This document shows positions 20,969 through 29,906 of a stretch of DNA of 64,000 nucleotides, one piece after another. Positions within the stretch are counted from its first letter, which is position 1. Every line of letters starts with the position of its first letter. A model generated the notes under the pieces. That model did not search any database and was not told the origin of the DNA. It was given only the letters and a program-made list of their open reading frames with translations. A program made the position numbers and the translations under genes. Source of the stretch: Sulfurimonas sp. (lineage in GTDB: Bacteria > Campylobacterota > Campylobacteria > Campylobacterales > Sulfurimonadaceae); the NCBI RefSeq assembly GCF_041583195.1, contig NZ_JBFHGL010000002.1:265962-329961 (forward strand). The letters run 5' to 3'.

Positions 20969-20974
20969 ATTATA
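20969..20974 (-). promoter_or_regulatory. Likely -10 box of the rplU promoter
   Basis: On the minus strand the sequence GGGTATAAT lies about 45 bases before the rplU ATG, in the 81-base gap after hypA. Campylobacterota housekeeping promoters depend mainly on the -10 box, so this is a good candidate. No clear -35 box is visible. Confidence 0.5.
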
Positions 20975-21005
20975 CCCAAATAAGCTTTAAGTTTTATTTA
21001 ATCAG

Positions 21006-21347
21006 CTATTCTAATTCAAGTTGCATTAGATACATATCTTCGCCGTCAATGATTTTTAGATCATCACTTTTACAACTAGGACATAGATATTCAAGTTTTT
21101 TCAGCTCACTCTCTTTGGAACAATCATTACAGATTATTTTAATTGCTTGTATGTTCATGACAAACTCCGCCTGGGCACAAATGCTCTCTTCCTTAAAAGT
21201 ATCAAATGCAGTTTTTAAAAGATCCGGCTCAACTCCACTCATTACACCAATTTTTACAACTACCTTTGTAACTTTATTAGCATCGTTTTGTTTCGCATAA
21301 TCTTCGCAACTATCTAATAAAGCCTGTACTATTGAATATTCATGCAT
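21006..21347 (-). CDS. hypA: Hydrogenase nickel incorporation protein HypA
   Basis: HypA delivers nickel to the hydrogenase large subunit with HypB. It has the essential MHE start with His2, and two zinc-binding CxxC pairs (CNDC and CPSC). The length of 113 aa is normal. The ATG directly follows the hypE stop with no gap. It is the last gene of the 12-kb hydrogenase run. Confidence 0.95.
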   Translation of the reverse strand: MHEYSIVQALLDSCEDYAKQNDANKVTKVVVKIGVMSGVEPDLLKTAFDTFKEESICAQAEFVMNIQAIKIICNDCSKESELKKLEYLCPSCKSDDLKIIDGEDMYLMQLELE

Positions 21348-22346
21348 CTAACATATCCTTGGAAGAAGCTCACCGGTAGGTGTATCTAAAAATCTTTTTG
21401 TACCCCACGAACTCTTTAGTATAACTTTTTGAATATGCTCATCTGAAACTTGTGCAATCTTAGACGCCATAGAATTATCTTTAAAACTTTTTAATACTTC
21501 TAAAGCTTTATCGGCATCATCTTTTTTAATTGCCAAAACAAATGTTCCCTCATTTGCCAAAGATGTAGCTTCAAATCCAAGAATCTCACATACGCCCTTA
21601 ACCTCATCACTGATGGGAATAGAATCTTCTTCTACTTCTATACATATGTTTGACTGTTTTGCCCACTCATTTAAAACAGCTCCAACTCCACCGCGTGTAG
21701 CATCACGCATAGCTGTAATTTTAATACCGGCATCTATTAAAGCCTGCACTTGAGGATAAAGAGATTTGCAGTCACTTTTTAAAGACGACTCCATCTCAAT
21801 ACCTTCACGTGCTATAAAAATTGTAGCGCCATGCGCTCCTATGTCACGACTTACCAAAATTACATCATCGCTAGAAATATTGTTTGAACTGATCCCTTTT
21901 GTTTGGATCTCGCCTATACCTGTTGTATTTATAATTATTTTATCTACAGAGCCTTTTGGCATAACCTTTGTATCTCCGCTTACAACTACAGCCCCGTTTA
22001 ATTCCAGCTCTTTTTTCATAGATGAAACTATGGTTTCTAGCTGTTCTGTCTCAAAACCCTCTTCTATGATTACGCTGCAAGTTAAATACTTAGGCTTAGC
22101 ACCCATCATAGCAAGATCGTTACAAGTACCGCATACTGCTAATTTTCCTATATCAGCACCGTTAAAAAAAATAGGGCTTACAGTAAAACTGTCAGTTGAG
22201 AACGCAAGTTCACCGCCGTGTATAACAGCAGCATCTTCACTTTTTTCCAGTATCTCATTTTTAAATGCCTTGTAAAAAACTTTTGAGATCAGTTCATTGT
22301 TCTCAACTCCGCCATTTCCCTGTGCTAAAGTTATTGTTTTGTTCAT
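21348..22346 (-). CDS. hypE: Hydrogenase maturation protein HypE
   Basis: HypE forms the thiocyanate on its C-terminal Cys, which becomes a cyanide ligand of the active-site iron. The protein ends in the required PRIC tetrapeptide. It has the AIR-synthase-like fold with GNGGVENNELI at the start and ATRGGVGAVLNEWA. The length of 332 aa is normal. It lies 2 bases after the aldo/keto reductase gene and abuts hypA. Confidence 0.96.
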   Translation of the reverse strand: MNKTITLAQGNGGVENNELISKVFYKAFKNEILEKSEDAAVIHGGELAFSTDSFTVSPIFFNGADIGKLAVCGTCNDLAMMGAKPKYLTCSVIIEEGFETEQLETIVSSMKKELELNGAVVVSGDTKVMPKGSVDKIIINTTGIGEIQTKGISSNNISSDDVILVSRDIGAHGATIFIAREGIEMESSLKSDCKSLYPQVQALIDAGIKITAMRDATRGGVGAVLNEWAKQSNICIEVEEDSIPISDEVKGVCEILGFEATSLANEGTFVLAIKKDDADKALEVLKSFKDNSMASKIAQVSDEHIQKVILKSSWGTKRFLDTPTGELLPRIC

Positions 22347-22348
22347 CT

Positions 22349-23368
22349 TTACCCCATCGGATACATTATATCGCTTTGGATATCTTGTATCTCTTTCATC
22401 GTTTCTTCACTTAAGTGCATATCTATTGCTGCAAATGATTCGTCCAACTGTGAAGCAGTTCTAGCCCCTATTATAGTAGATGCCACAAAATCAAACTGTT
22501 TTGAGTAAGCTACAGCCAAAGTTACTGGCGAGATTTCAAGTTTTTTTGCAAGCTCCATATATTTTGCTGTAGCTGCTAATGTTTTTTCATTCACAAATCT
22601 CGTACCCTGAGCCTTTATGCGAGAATTACTGCTTTTTAAATAATCAGAAAACCTTGCTACACTTGGCAAAAACTCGCCATTATACTTACCGCTTAAAACT
22701 CCTCCTGCTATTGGAGAGTAAGGTAAAAGTGATATATTTTCTTTTCTACATACATTTGCAAGCTCATCTAAAAACCTAGGATTGTTTAAAGAAAAATTGT
22801 TTTGAATAGATTCAAATCTTGCAATCCCAAGTCTTTTTGAAGTCTCGTTTGCTTTTGTAAGACCGTATGCCGTGTCATTAGATGTACCAAGATATCTAAC
22901 TTTTCCCTCTTTAACTAACTCGTCAAAAGCTTTTAAAGACTCCTCAATTGGTACTACGGTATCGGGCCAGTGCATCTGATAGAGATCTATATAATCAGTT
23001 CCTAAACGTTTAAGACTTCCTTCAATTGCAGTTTTTATATGAAAAGAATCAATTGCAGTCATACCGTTACGAATAGGCGGGACAAACCATCCGTTTGCAG
23101 CTCCTGCTACTTTTGAAGCTATGATAAGATTTTCTCTTTTTTTACCCTTTAACCATTTTCCTATTATATGTTCAGTCTCACCTGCATATTCTGCCTTTGG
23201 AGGTATAGGATAAAGTTCTGCCGTATCGAAAAAATTTATACCAAAATCTACTGCTTTATCCATGATTTTGTAAGATTCTTTCTCATCACTCCATGAACCA
23301 AAGCTCATAGTTCCAAGACAGATTGGCGTTACTCTTAAACCTGTTTTTCCTATATATCTATACTGCAT
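22349..23368 (-). CDS. Aldo/keto reductase
   Basis: A 339 aa NADPH-dependent reductase of the Tas/YghZ type. The catalytic tetrad is visible: D48 and Y53 (FDTAELY), K86 (IASKVAG) and H133 (YQMHWPD). Nucleotide-binding residues include IIGARTASQLDE near the C-terminus. The substrate is unknown. It sits between an envelope gene and hypE, so it is probably co-transcribed with hydrogenase maturation genes without an obvious functional link. Confidence 0.9.
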   Translation of the reverse strand: MQYRYIGKTGLRVTPICLGTMSFGSWSDEKESYKIMDKAVDFGINFFDTAELYPIPPKAEYAGETEHIIGKWLKGKKRENLIIASKVAGAANGWFVPPIRNGMTAIDSFHIKTAIEGSLKRLGTDYIDLYQMHWPDTVVPIEESLKAFDELVKEGKVRYLGTSNDTAYGLTKANETSKRLGIARFESIQNNFSLNNPRFLDELANVCRKENISLLPYSPIAGGVLSGKYNGEFLPSVARFSDYLKSSNSRIKAQGTRFVNEKTLAATAKYMELAKKLEISPVTLAVAYSKQFDFVASTIIGARTASQLDESFAAIDMHLSEETMKEIQDIQSDIMYPMG

Positions 23369-23381
23369 CTGTTTTTTGACC

Positions 23382-24173
23382 TTATCTGTTTCTTAAATAT
23401 ATATCAGGAACCTGATAATATTTGAAAATTTTTGTATCAAATACTTTTGAGAGGTTAATTCCAAAACCGACAAATGTATTTCTCTCTTTTTTAGCACCGA
23501 TCTTAGCATAACCTCTTGAATAATACCCAACATAAAGTTCTAAATATTTTAAATATTCATAATCTTCGAATATATCAAATCCGTCTGCTTTAAATGCCAG
23601 TAAATATTTCATATTTTCATAATCTGTTACAAAGTCTCCGCTAAGTTCACTCTTGTCTATTTTATATTCTGTTCTATAGTCTATTTTTCTGCCAATACTA
23701 GGATACTTGTATGTTACATATCCTAAAAAAGTCCCTAATACGTTTGCTGTCATATCTTCATATGAGAAACCATAATCACTAAAAGAATCCCCTACTTCCA
23801 TTAGTCCAGTTAAAAACAAAGATGAGAACGCTCCGTATAAAGGCACATCATCACCTTCATATCCGATCTCTTTATAAAAATATGAAAACAGATGTGTAAG
23901 TCCATAACTTATATACATATGCCCAAACTTATCAGAACCTCCCTCATCCGTATCATGTTGAAACCAACCCTCAGATTCAGTGTGCATATCGTTATCTATA
24001 CTATAATCCCAATGAAGAACACCCCACGTAATAATACCTAAGCCTACGGCACTGTTTAACATGACTGCTTTTTCTTCTTTTGAAAACTCTGAAGTATCTG
24101 TTATTGTTGAATTGTTATCGTTTGCATAAACAACCTGAAACATTAAAACTAATAGCAAAATCAACTTTTTCAC
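23382..24173 (-). CDS. Exported YfiM/DUF2279-like protein
   Basis: The protein has a signal peptide (KKLILLLVLMFQVVYA) if translation starts at the GTG at 24173, 5 bases past the sixA stop. An upstream ATG at 24254 would lie within sixA and bury the signal. The middle has GGSDKFGHMYISYGLTHLF and LTGLMEVGDSFSDYGFS, resembling the Asp-Lys-x-x-His pattern of YfiM/DUF2279 envelope proteins. The C-terminal half is rich in Tyr and Asp and may form beta strands. Function is unknown. Confidence 0.6.
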   Translation of the reverse strand: MKKLILLLVLMFQVVYANDNNSTITDTSEFSKEEKAVMLNSAVGLGIITWGVLHWDYSIDNDMHTESEGWFQHDTDEGGSDKFGHMYISYGLTHLFSYFYKEIGYEGDDVPLYGAFSSLFLTGLMEVGDSFSDYGFSYEDMTANVLGTFLGYVTYKYPSIGRKIDYRTEYKIDKSELSGDFVTDYENMKYLLAFKADGFDIFEDYEYLKYLELYVGYYSRGYAKIGAKKERNTFVGFGINLSKVFDTKIFKYYQVPDIYLRNR

Positions 24174-24177
24174 AAAA

Positions 24178-24663
24178 TCAACTTTTTTTAGGATAATCAT
24201 ACGAGACAAACTTGGCATTCTCGCTACCGATCTCGCCCCACTTGTCACACTCAAACTCTATCTCTAAAATTCCACATGTAACTATATTTTCATTAAAACC
24301 TATATAATCTGATGCAAGCATATTTAATTCTGGATTATGACCTATAACAAAAGCAGTGTTATGCTTATTCTTTATTTTTTTTATTTTTGAGTGTAGTTTG
24401 CTTGGCAGTACATCGTATAAAGAATCTTCAAATTTTACCTTTTTAGAAAACCCTATTACATCAGCAATAATCTTTGCAGTTTTTTTAGCACGCTTCGCAC
24501 TACTTGATAAAATAACATCAGGTATAACGCCTCTATCTTTAAGGCGTAATGCCATCATAGGTGCATCTAAACGACCGCGTTTGTTTAAACCTCTGTCAAA
24601 ATCATCAATTCCCATATCACTCCAAGATGATTTAGCATGTCTTATGATATATAATCGCTTCAT
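24178..24663 (-). CDS. sixA: SixA-like histidine phosphatase
   Basis: A short histidine phosphatase-superfamily protein. The RHAKSSW motif near the N-terminus has the phosphorylated His, LSSSAKRAKKTA carries the second Arg, and FVIGHNPEL the second His. SixA removes phosphate from phosphohistidine on proteins such as phosphotransfer or PTS-Ntr components. The ATG at 24663 forms a TGATG overlap with the CHAD gene stop; a GTG lies one codon upstream. SixA next to a CHAD gene is a recurring pairing, pointing to phosphate or polyphosphate signalling. Confidence 0.88.
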   Translation of the reverse strand: MKRLYIIRHAKSSWSDMGIDDFDRGLNKRGRLDAPMMALRLKDRGVIPDVILSSSAKRAKKTAKIIADVIGFSKKVKFEDSLYDVLPSKLHSKIKKIKNKHNTAFVIGHNPELNMLASDYIGFNENIVTCGILEIEFECDKWGEIGSENAKFVSYDYPKKS

Positions 24664-25352
24664 CACTCTACTTCCTTGTTAAAAGTTTTAAACTTATCAA
24701 AAAGTATACCATTTTGCTTTTTTGTATATATATCTATATCTTCTAAAACACTCTCATCTATATTATATGTTTGTAACCTCTTAAAGCCGTTACTATTATC
24801 GTTTATATTTCCTAAAATATCTTTTATATCGGTTAAAAGCTTTATCTTCTTTTTATTTAGCGGATAGCTATTTTTCTCTTTAAAGAGTCTTTTCTTTATA
24901 TAGATCCTGTACTTATGCAACTCTTTTGGATTGAATTCTAGATCATCTATTTTAGACTTATCAAACTCTTTTTCTTCATATTTGAAATTTACACTCTCTG
25001 GAATATCTAAAAACATTTTCAAGTAAGTATGAAGTTTCTCTATATTTTCTACTCTTATTAAATTATTGTATCTCTCAATAGTTTTCAAATCAAGTTTTTT
25101 AATTAGTTTTTTTGGTAGTGACTGAATATATTCTTCATAAAACACATCAAGATCCCTTACTTTATTACTAAGTTTAATAACTTTTTTAATACGTTTAAAA
25201 AAAGGATCTTCATGGTCTATTAGTGAAAATAGTTCCCTGCTTTTTAATCTGAGCTTATGTATATCTTCAACGCCATTTTTATTTTGCAGCGTAAACTCTT
25301 TGACAAACTTTTTATACTTTTTCAGTTTATCTCTTAGAGACACAGTATCCAT
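24663..25352 (-). CDS. CHAD domain protein
   Basis: The protein is all-helical and Lys-rich with the conserved CHAD histidines: VEDIHKLRLKSREL in the first half and PKELHKYRIYIKKRLF in the second, two copies of the same pattern. CHAD domains bind inorganic polyphosphate (known for the family). No CYTH domain is attached, and the length of 229 aa is that of a single CHAD protein. It lies 9 bases after hypD and overlaps sixA, so it is probably expressed with the hydrogenase genes. Confidence 0.85.
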   Translation of the reverse strand: MDTVSLRDKLKKYKKFVKEFTLQNKNGVEDIHKLRLKSRELFSLIDHEDPFFKRIKKVIKLSNKVRDLDVFYEEYIQSLPKKLIKKLDLKTIERYNNLIRVENIEKLHTYLKMFLDIPESVNFKYEEKEFDKSKIDDLEFNPKELHKYRIYIKKRLFKEKNSYPLNKKKIKLLTDIKDILGNINDNSNGFKRLQTYNIDESVLEDIDIYTKKQNGILFDKFKTFNKEVE

Positions 25353-25361
25353 AATACTAGC

Positions 25362-26483
25362 CTATATTAGGTTCCCATATTTATAATATGCCGCACAGGC
25401 ACCTTCACTACTTACCATACAACTTCCAACCGGACTTGAAGGTTTACATGCAGTTCCAAAGATACTACATTCAGGAGGATTTGCAAGCCCTTTTAAAATA
25501 TCACCACATATACAAAGCTTATGATCATCTATTGTCTCTGAAAGCAGTATTTCTTTGTAGATGACCTCAGCATCATACTCTTTATATTCATCCTTTAATT
25601 TTAAAGCAGATTTTGGAATATCTCCAAGTCCTCGCCATCTAAAGTGTGAACGTTGTTCAAAATATTTTTCATTTAGATTTTGCGCTTTTATATTCCCATC
25701 ATGACTTACAAGCCTGTTATACTCTATCTCTAGTTCACATCTGTTCTCTATAAACTGTTTAACGATCATGCTTATAGACTGCATAACATCAACTGGTTCA
25801 AAACCTGATACTACTACAGGCTTATTATAATCTCTTGGAAACTCTTCATATATTTTACTACCGCTTATTACACTTACGTGAGATGGTCCTAAAAAAGCAT
25901 CTATCTTGGAATTTTCATCCGAGATTAAAAGAGACATAGCTTCAGGAACAGTTACATGATTTATATGAAAAAATATGTTTTTTATGCCCTTCTTTACAAC
26001 AACATCTAGTAAAGCAGCAGTCATTGGTGTCGTAGTTTCAAAACCAATAGCAAAAAATATAATTTTTTTATCTTGATTTTCACTTGCTATTTTTAAACAC
26101 TCCATCGGAGAGTATACAAATCTTACATCCGCCCCTTTACTTCTAGCATCTTGAAGGCTGCCGTTACTTCCGGGAACTTTGATCATATCACCTAGTGTTA
26201 CAAGTATTACATCTTCTTCCATTGAGAGCATATATGCATGATCAATCCTCTCTTTTGGCATTATACAAACTGGACAACCAGGACCGTGTATAAAATTTAT
26301 GTTATTAGGTAAAAGCTGCGGTATGCCATATTTCATAATCGTGTGGGTATGTCCACCACAAACTTCCATAATGTTTATAGGTTTTGTGAGCCCCTTTGCA
26401 TCTTCGTTGATGATCTTCTGATAAGCTTTTATTGTATCTGCATTGCGAAAGTCATCATATAGATTTTTTAGCTCTAATCCCAT
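25362..26483 (-). CDS. hypD: Hydrogenase maturation protein HypD
   Basis: HypD is the iron-sulfur scaffold on which, with HypC, the Fe(CN)2CO unit is assembled. Conserved motifs: MEVCGGHTH, GPGCPVCIMP, GFETTTP and the C-terminal Cys cluster (CICGDILKG, then CSIFGTACKPSSPVGSC). The length is 373 aa. A one-base TAATG overlap joins it to hypC. Confidence 0.96.
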   Translation of the reverse strand: MGLELKNLYDDFRNADTIKAYQKIINEDAKGLTKPINIMEVCGGHTHTIMKYGIPQLLPNNINFIHGPGCPVCIMPKERIDHAYMLSMEEDVILVTLGDMIKVPGSNGSLQDARSKGADVRFVYSPMECLKIASENQDKKIIFFAIGFETTTPMTAALLDVVVKKGIKNIFFHINHVTVPEAMSLLISDENSKIDAFLGPSHVSVISGSKIYEEFPRDYNKPVVVSGFEPVDVMQSISMIVKQFIENRCELEIEYNRLVSHDGNIKAQNLNEKYFEQRSHFRWRGLGDIPKSALKLKDEYKEYDAEVIYKEILLSETIDDHKLCICGDILKGLANPPECSIFGTACKPSSPVGSCMVSSEGACAAYYKYGNLI

Positions 26484-26773
26484 TACAAAGTCCTATTTTC
26501 ACACTCATCAGCTTCAAGTATAGCTTTTTGTTTTTCCTCTTCATCCATAAGACTTATTATCTCTTTATAGGTATCTATAGATGCAAGTGCGTCCTCTTCA
26601 TCTATTTTATTCATAATAAAACCGATATGAAGCAGTACATAATCACCTATTTTTACATCGCCATCTTCCATAAGATCAAGTGATGCATCACGTTTAATAC
26701 CCATAGTATCTACAGTTGCAACATTTTGTTCTTTATCTATTTCAACAACTTTAGATGGAATTGAAAGACACAT
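26483..26773 (-). CDS. hypC: Hydrogenase assembly chaperone HypC
   Basis: The small chaperone that carries the Fe(CN)2CO unit and binds the large subunit. The true start is the ATG at 26773, which gives the essential MCLSIP with Cys2 and overlaps the hypB stop by one base (TAATG). A start 10 codons upstream would hide Cys2. GDYVLLHIGFIMNKID is the family core, and the C-terminal tail is rich in Glu/Lys. The length is about 96 aa. Confidence 0.95.
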   Translation of the reverse strand: MCLSIPSKVVEIDKEQNVATVDTMGIKRDASLDLMEDGDVKIGDYVLLHIGFIMNKIDEEDALASIDTYKEIISLMDEEEKQKAILEADECENRTL

Positions 26774-27543
26774 TATCTCATCTCCATTTTGAACTTGATC
26801 CAAGATGCAACTTTTTTAAGTGAGTCTTCATCTTTAGTACTAACTTCTAAAATATCTACATTTGGTTTTAGTTTTCTGGCTACTTCTTTCTCTTTCTCAA
26901 TATCGTATTCAAAGTAAGGAAGGAGATCTGTTTTAGTAAATAAAATCAAGTCAGCCTTACGAAACATTACAGGGTATTTTGCAATTTTATCTTCACCCTC
27001 AGGTACTGATACTAAAACAATATTTAGATGGCTTCCAACATCGTATGAAGCTGGACATACTAGGTTTCCTACATTTTCAACAAAACACACATCGATCTTT
27101 TCAAGATCCATATGGTGAAGAGCTTTATGAACCATAAACGCATCCAAATGACAAGCTGAACCTGTTTGAATTTGATGAGCTTCAATTCCTTTGGCTTTTA
27201 ATCTATCTGCGTCACGACTAGTCTCCAGATCACCTTCAACTACGCCGAATTTAAAATCAACTACATCTGCTAAATGCTCTAAAAGTGTTGTTTTTCCACT
27301 TCCCGGAGAGCTCATTAGATTTATACTAAGTACATTGTTTTTGTCAAAATGGGCTCTGTTATGAGAAGCCTCGTGATCATTCTTATCTAAAATTTTTGTA
27401 ATAACATCTATAGTTTTTTTATCATTTAGTTGTGGGTTATCATGTAAATGTGCATGAGCATGCTGATGCTCCTCACTGCTACCATGAGTATGAGCTACCG
27501 CTACTCCCGAATCTGTTATACTACAACCACAATCTGCACACAT
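26773..27543 (-). CDS. hypB: Hydrogenase nickel incorporation GTPase HypB
   Basis: HypB is a GTPase that inserts nickel with HypA. The N-terminus has the high-affinity metal motif CADCGC (residues 2-7) followed by a His-rich stretch (about 18-34) for nickel storage. The P-loop SSPGSGKTT is at 78-86, and FTKTDLLPY carries the guanine-specificity region. The length is 256 aa. One-base TAATG overlaps join it to echF and hypC, tying maturation to the Ech genes. Confidence 0.96.
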   Translation of the reverse strand: MCADCGCSITDSGVAVAHTHGSSEEHQHAHAHLHDNPQLNDKKTIDVITKILDKNDHEASHNRAHFDKNNVLSINLMSSPGSGKTTLLEHLADVVDFKFGVVEGDLETSRDADRLKAKGIEAHQIQTGSACHLDAFMVHKALHHMDLEKIDVCFVENVGNLVCPASYDVGSHLNIVLVSVPEGEDKIAKYPVMFRKADLILFTKTDLLPYFEYDIEKEKEVARKLKPNVDILEVSTKDEDSLKKVASWIKFKMEMR

Positions 27544-27944
27544 TAATTATTTCCTTTTTTCAAATTTTCTATTTCAAACCAATTATCGTTCACTCTATCT
27601 TCCTTTGTAGCTATGTTTGCTTTATTTTCACTTTGCCAAAGAGCCTCGCTCGGTTTTGGGCAAGCTCTTACACACTCTCCACAATATATGCAAAGCCATG
27701 GATTGTACTCATATTTTTGAGACTTTTTATTTTTCTCATTATCACTTGGATTATCTGTAGGAACAAAAAGTATTGCACCTGGTGGACAAGCTTTTTCACA
27801 TTTTAAACAATAGATACAATCTGGCTCTGAGTATTCAATTAAACCACGATAATTTTTTGGCTTTTTAATCTCACTTACAGGATAAGATATAGTTTGAGGT
27901 TTTTTAAAAAGATTTGTAAATGCTTTTTTCAATGACTCGAACAT
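27543..27944 (-). CDS. echF: Ech-type hydrogenase ferredoxin subunit
   Basis: A 133 aa polyferredoxin of the NuoI/EchF type with two full 4Fe-4S motifs: C43-C46-C49-C53 (CIYCLKCEKACP) and C85-C88-C91-C95 (CIYCGECVRACP). It should carry electrons between ferredoxin and the small subunit on the cytoplasmic side of the membrane. It is the last structural gene of the six-gene ech set, 9 bases after echE. Confidence 0.9.
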   Translation of the reverse strand: MFESLKKAFTNLFKKPQTISYPVSEIKKPKNYRGLIEYSEPDCIYCLKCEKACPPGAILFVPTDNPSDNEKNKKSQKYEYNPWLCIYCGECVRACPKPSEALWQSENKANIATKEDRVNDNWFEIENLKKGNN

Positions 27945-27953
27945 ATTATACCT

Positions 27954-29042
27954 TTATTTAGCCGTACACGACATACACGGATCAAAAGAAGCAAGAATTG
28001 CCGGAGCGTCTGCATATTCCTGACCTTCAAATATGTGCATAAAAGCTGGTATTGATGAAAATGTCGGTGTTTTTATTCTAACTCTATCGAGTATCGGCTT
28101 ACCACTGCCTTTAACATAATACATCAATTCTCCGCGAGGGGCTTCAAGACGAGTTACGATCTCACCGCTAGGCTTACCTTTTAGTTTTGTAAATATTTCA
28201 CCCTCAGGCATAGCATCTATAATATTTTCACACATGCTTATTGAATTTAACATCTCATATAAACGCACCATGTTTCTAGCATATATGTCACCGCCATCTT
28301 TTGTTACCATCTCAAAACCTATATCACCATAAGGCAGCATTGAGCTCTCAGCCCTTACATCTGTTTTTATCCCAGTTGCACGTGCTAGTGGACCGATAGT
28401 ATTAAACCTATATGCATCTTCTTGGCTTAGTGCACCAATCCCTTTGTATCTTAGTGATAAACTCCAGTTGTTTTCAAATTCAGATATATAATCCTCTACT
28501 TTTAAACGCAGTTCTTTGAGAGTCTCTTTGACTTTAACTGCAACATCGCTCTCTATATCGCGATTAACTCCTCCGATACTTACATAATCAAACTGCACAC
28601 GATTTCCACTGAGGGCTTCTTGCAGATCCATTACTGGCTCACGATCACCCATTATACGCATAAACATTGCTTCAAAACCTGCATTTTCACTAACATGAGA
28701 TAGACACAACATATGTGAATGTAAACGATCAAGCTCAACCATAAGCACTCTTAAATATTGTGCCCTTTTACTAACTTCACCTTCTAACATTGACTCAACA
28801 GCCATAGTATAAGAGAGTGAATGTGTTATTGCACAAAGCCCGCATATTCTGGCTACTACATAGCCGATTGCATCAAATTTAAACTTACTTGCACACGCCT
28901 TTTCAACCCCGCGATGTACAAAGCCTACATCGCTGTCAATACCTATTATCTTTTCATTCTCACACGTAAACTTAAAACGGATAGGTTCTAGCAGTGAAAT
29001 ATGTTGTGAACCAAGAGGGATATTTACAGTTTTTTTACTCAT
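27954..29042 (-). CDS. echE: Group 4 [NiFe] hydrogenase large subunit
   Basis: This catalytic subunit is related to NuoD but has all four nickel Cys: RICGLC (C67, C70) and DPCMSC (C356, C359). It is therefore a real hydrogenase and not a complex I subunit. The protein ends three residues after the last Cys (TAK), so the C-terminal peptide normally removed by a maturation protease is missing. I chose the ATG at 29042, in ATGA overlap with echD; another ATG lies three codons upstream. The length of about 362 aa matches EchE. It needs HypA-F but probably no endopeptidase. Confidence 0.92.
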   Translation of the reverse strand: MSKKTVNIPLGSQHISLLEPIRFKFTCENEKIIGIDSDVGFVHRGVEKACASKFKFDAIGYVVARICGLCAITHSLSYTMAVESMLEGEVSKRAQYLRVLMVELDRLHSHMLCLSHVSENAGFEAMFMRIMGDREPVMDLQEALSGNRVQFDYVSIGGVNRDIESDVAVKVKETLKELRLKVEDYISEFENNWSLSLRYKGIGALSQEDAYRFNTIGPLARATGIKTDVRAESSMLPYGDIGFEMVTKDGGDIYARNMVRLYEMLNSISMCENIIDAMPEGEIFTKLKGKPSGEIVTRLEAPRGELMYYVKGSGKPILDRVRIKTPTFSSIPAFMHIFEGQEYADAPAILASFDPCMSCTAK

Positions 29043-29389
29043 AACGCACATCCAAAACTTAGTGGTTTTTGCAGAGAATCTTCATCAAGATATAATCCCC
29101 TCTCACTATCTTCAACTTTGAGACCAAACATATCTACAATTTCACGCTGAGATATAATGGCTGAAGGAATAACCTCAACTATTGATGGAATTACATCATC
29201 TTCAGTTACATCCACATAAAACACTATGATCTCGTCTTGTTTACCATATTCTGAAAAGATCCACTGAATCTCTGTAGTTTTTTCATCTATGGCAAGACCG
29301 TTTAATGTTAAGAAGTGATGTTTCTCAGGCTTGTAAAACTCACGTATTACATTGACTACATTTTTTAGTGTTACTTCAATCTTCTTCAT
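29039..29389 (-). CDS. echD: Ech hydrogenase NuoC-like subunit
   Basis: A small protein (about 116 aa) resembling the 30-kDa NuoC/EchD family, with REIVDMFGLKVEDSE in the conserved region near the C-terminus. It probably bridges the large and small subunits. The ATG at 29389 gives MKKIEVTLKN and follows an AAGG-type ribosome site; GTG and TTG codons upstream are less likely. It overlaps echC by 14 bases and echE by 4. Confidence 0.8.
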   Translation of the reverse strand: MKKIEVTLKNVVNVIREFYKPEKHHFLTLNGLAIDEKTTEIQWIFSEYGKQDEIIVFYVDVTEDDVIPSIVEVIPSAIISQREIVDMFGLKVEDSERGLYLDEDSLQKPLSFGCAL

Positions 29390-29906
29390 CTTCACCAACC
29401 TTTAATGCACTATCTCTAAGGTTTAATACACCCTCTTTTTCTGTAGGTTTTTTATACAGTTTTTTCGCATCTTCAAGCTCCTTAGTTTTATTCTCTAAAA
29501 TATCTAAAGCCTGTACAACTCCGTCTATGATCAGCTCTGGAGTAACAGCACATCCTGGTATGTAAACATCTACCGGTATATATCTGTCTATGCCGTCTTC
29601 TACATTATACATCTCACGAAAAACACCACCTGTACATGTACAAGATCCGACTGCAACAACAACTTTAGGTGAGGGCATCTGAGTGTAGAGCTCTACAAGT
29701 CTCTCACGCGAGCGATAAGTAACCGGTCCGGTTACTAAAAATATATCTGATTGTTTTGGATTTCCGGTATTTATAACCCCGAATCTCTCAAGGTCGTATT
29801 TTGGTGATAGTGCTGCAAGAATTTCGATATCACATCCATTACAGCTACCTGCATTGTAATGAAGTATCCAAGGAGATTTTTTTCTGTATTTTTTTAGATC
29901 AAACAT
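29376..29906 (-). CDS. echC: Group 4 [NiFe] hydrogenase small subunit
   Basis: NuoB/EchC family protein carrying the single 4Fe-4S cluster near the active site. Ligands visible are C22 and C25 (GSCNGC), C89 (GSCTCTGG) and C119 (IPGCAVTPE). The length is 176 aa with an extra acidic/Lys-rich C-terminal tail. It has no Tat signal, so it faces the cytoplasm. It overlaps echB by 8 bases. Confidence 0.92.
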   Translation of the reverse strand: MFDLKKYRKKSPWILHYNAGSCNGCDIEILAALSPKYDLERFGVINTGNPKQSDIFLVTGPVTYRSRERLVELYTQMPSPKVVVAVGSCTCTGGVFREMYNVEDGIDRYIPVDVYIPGCAVTPELIIDGVVQALDILENKTKELEDAKKLYKKPTEKEGVLNLRDSALKVGEDEED

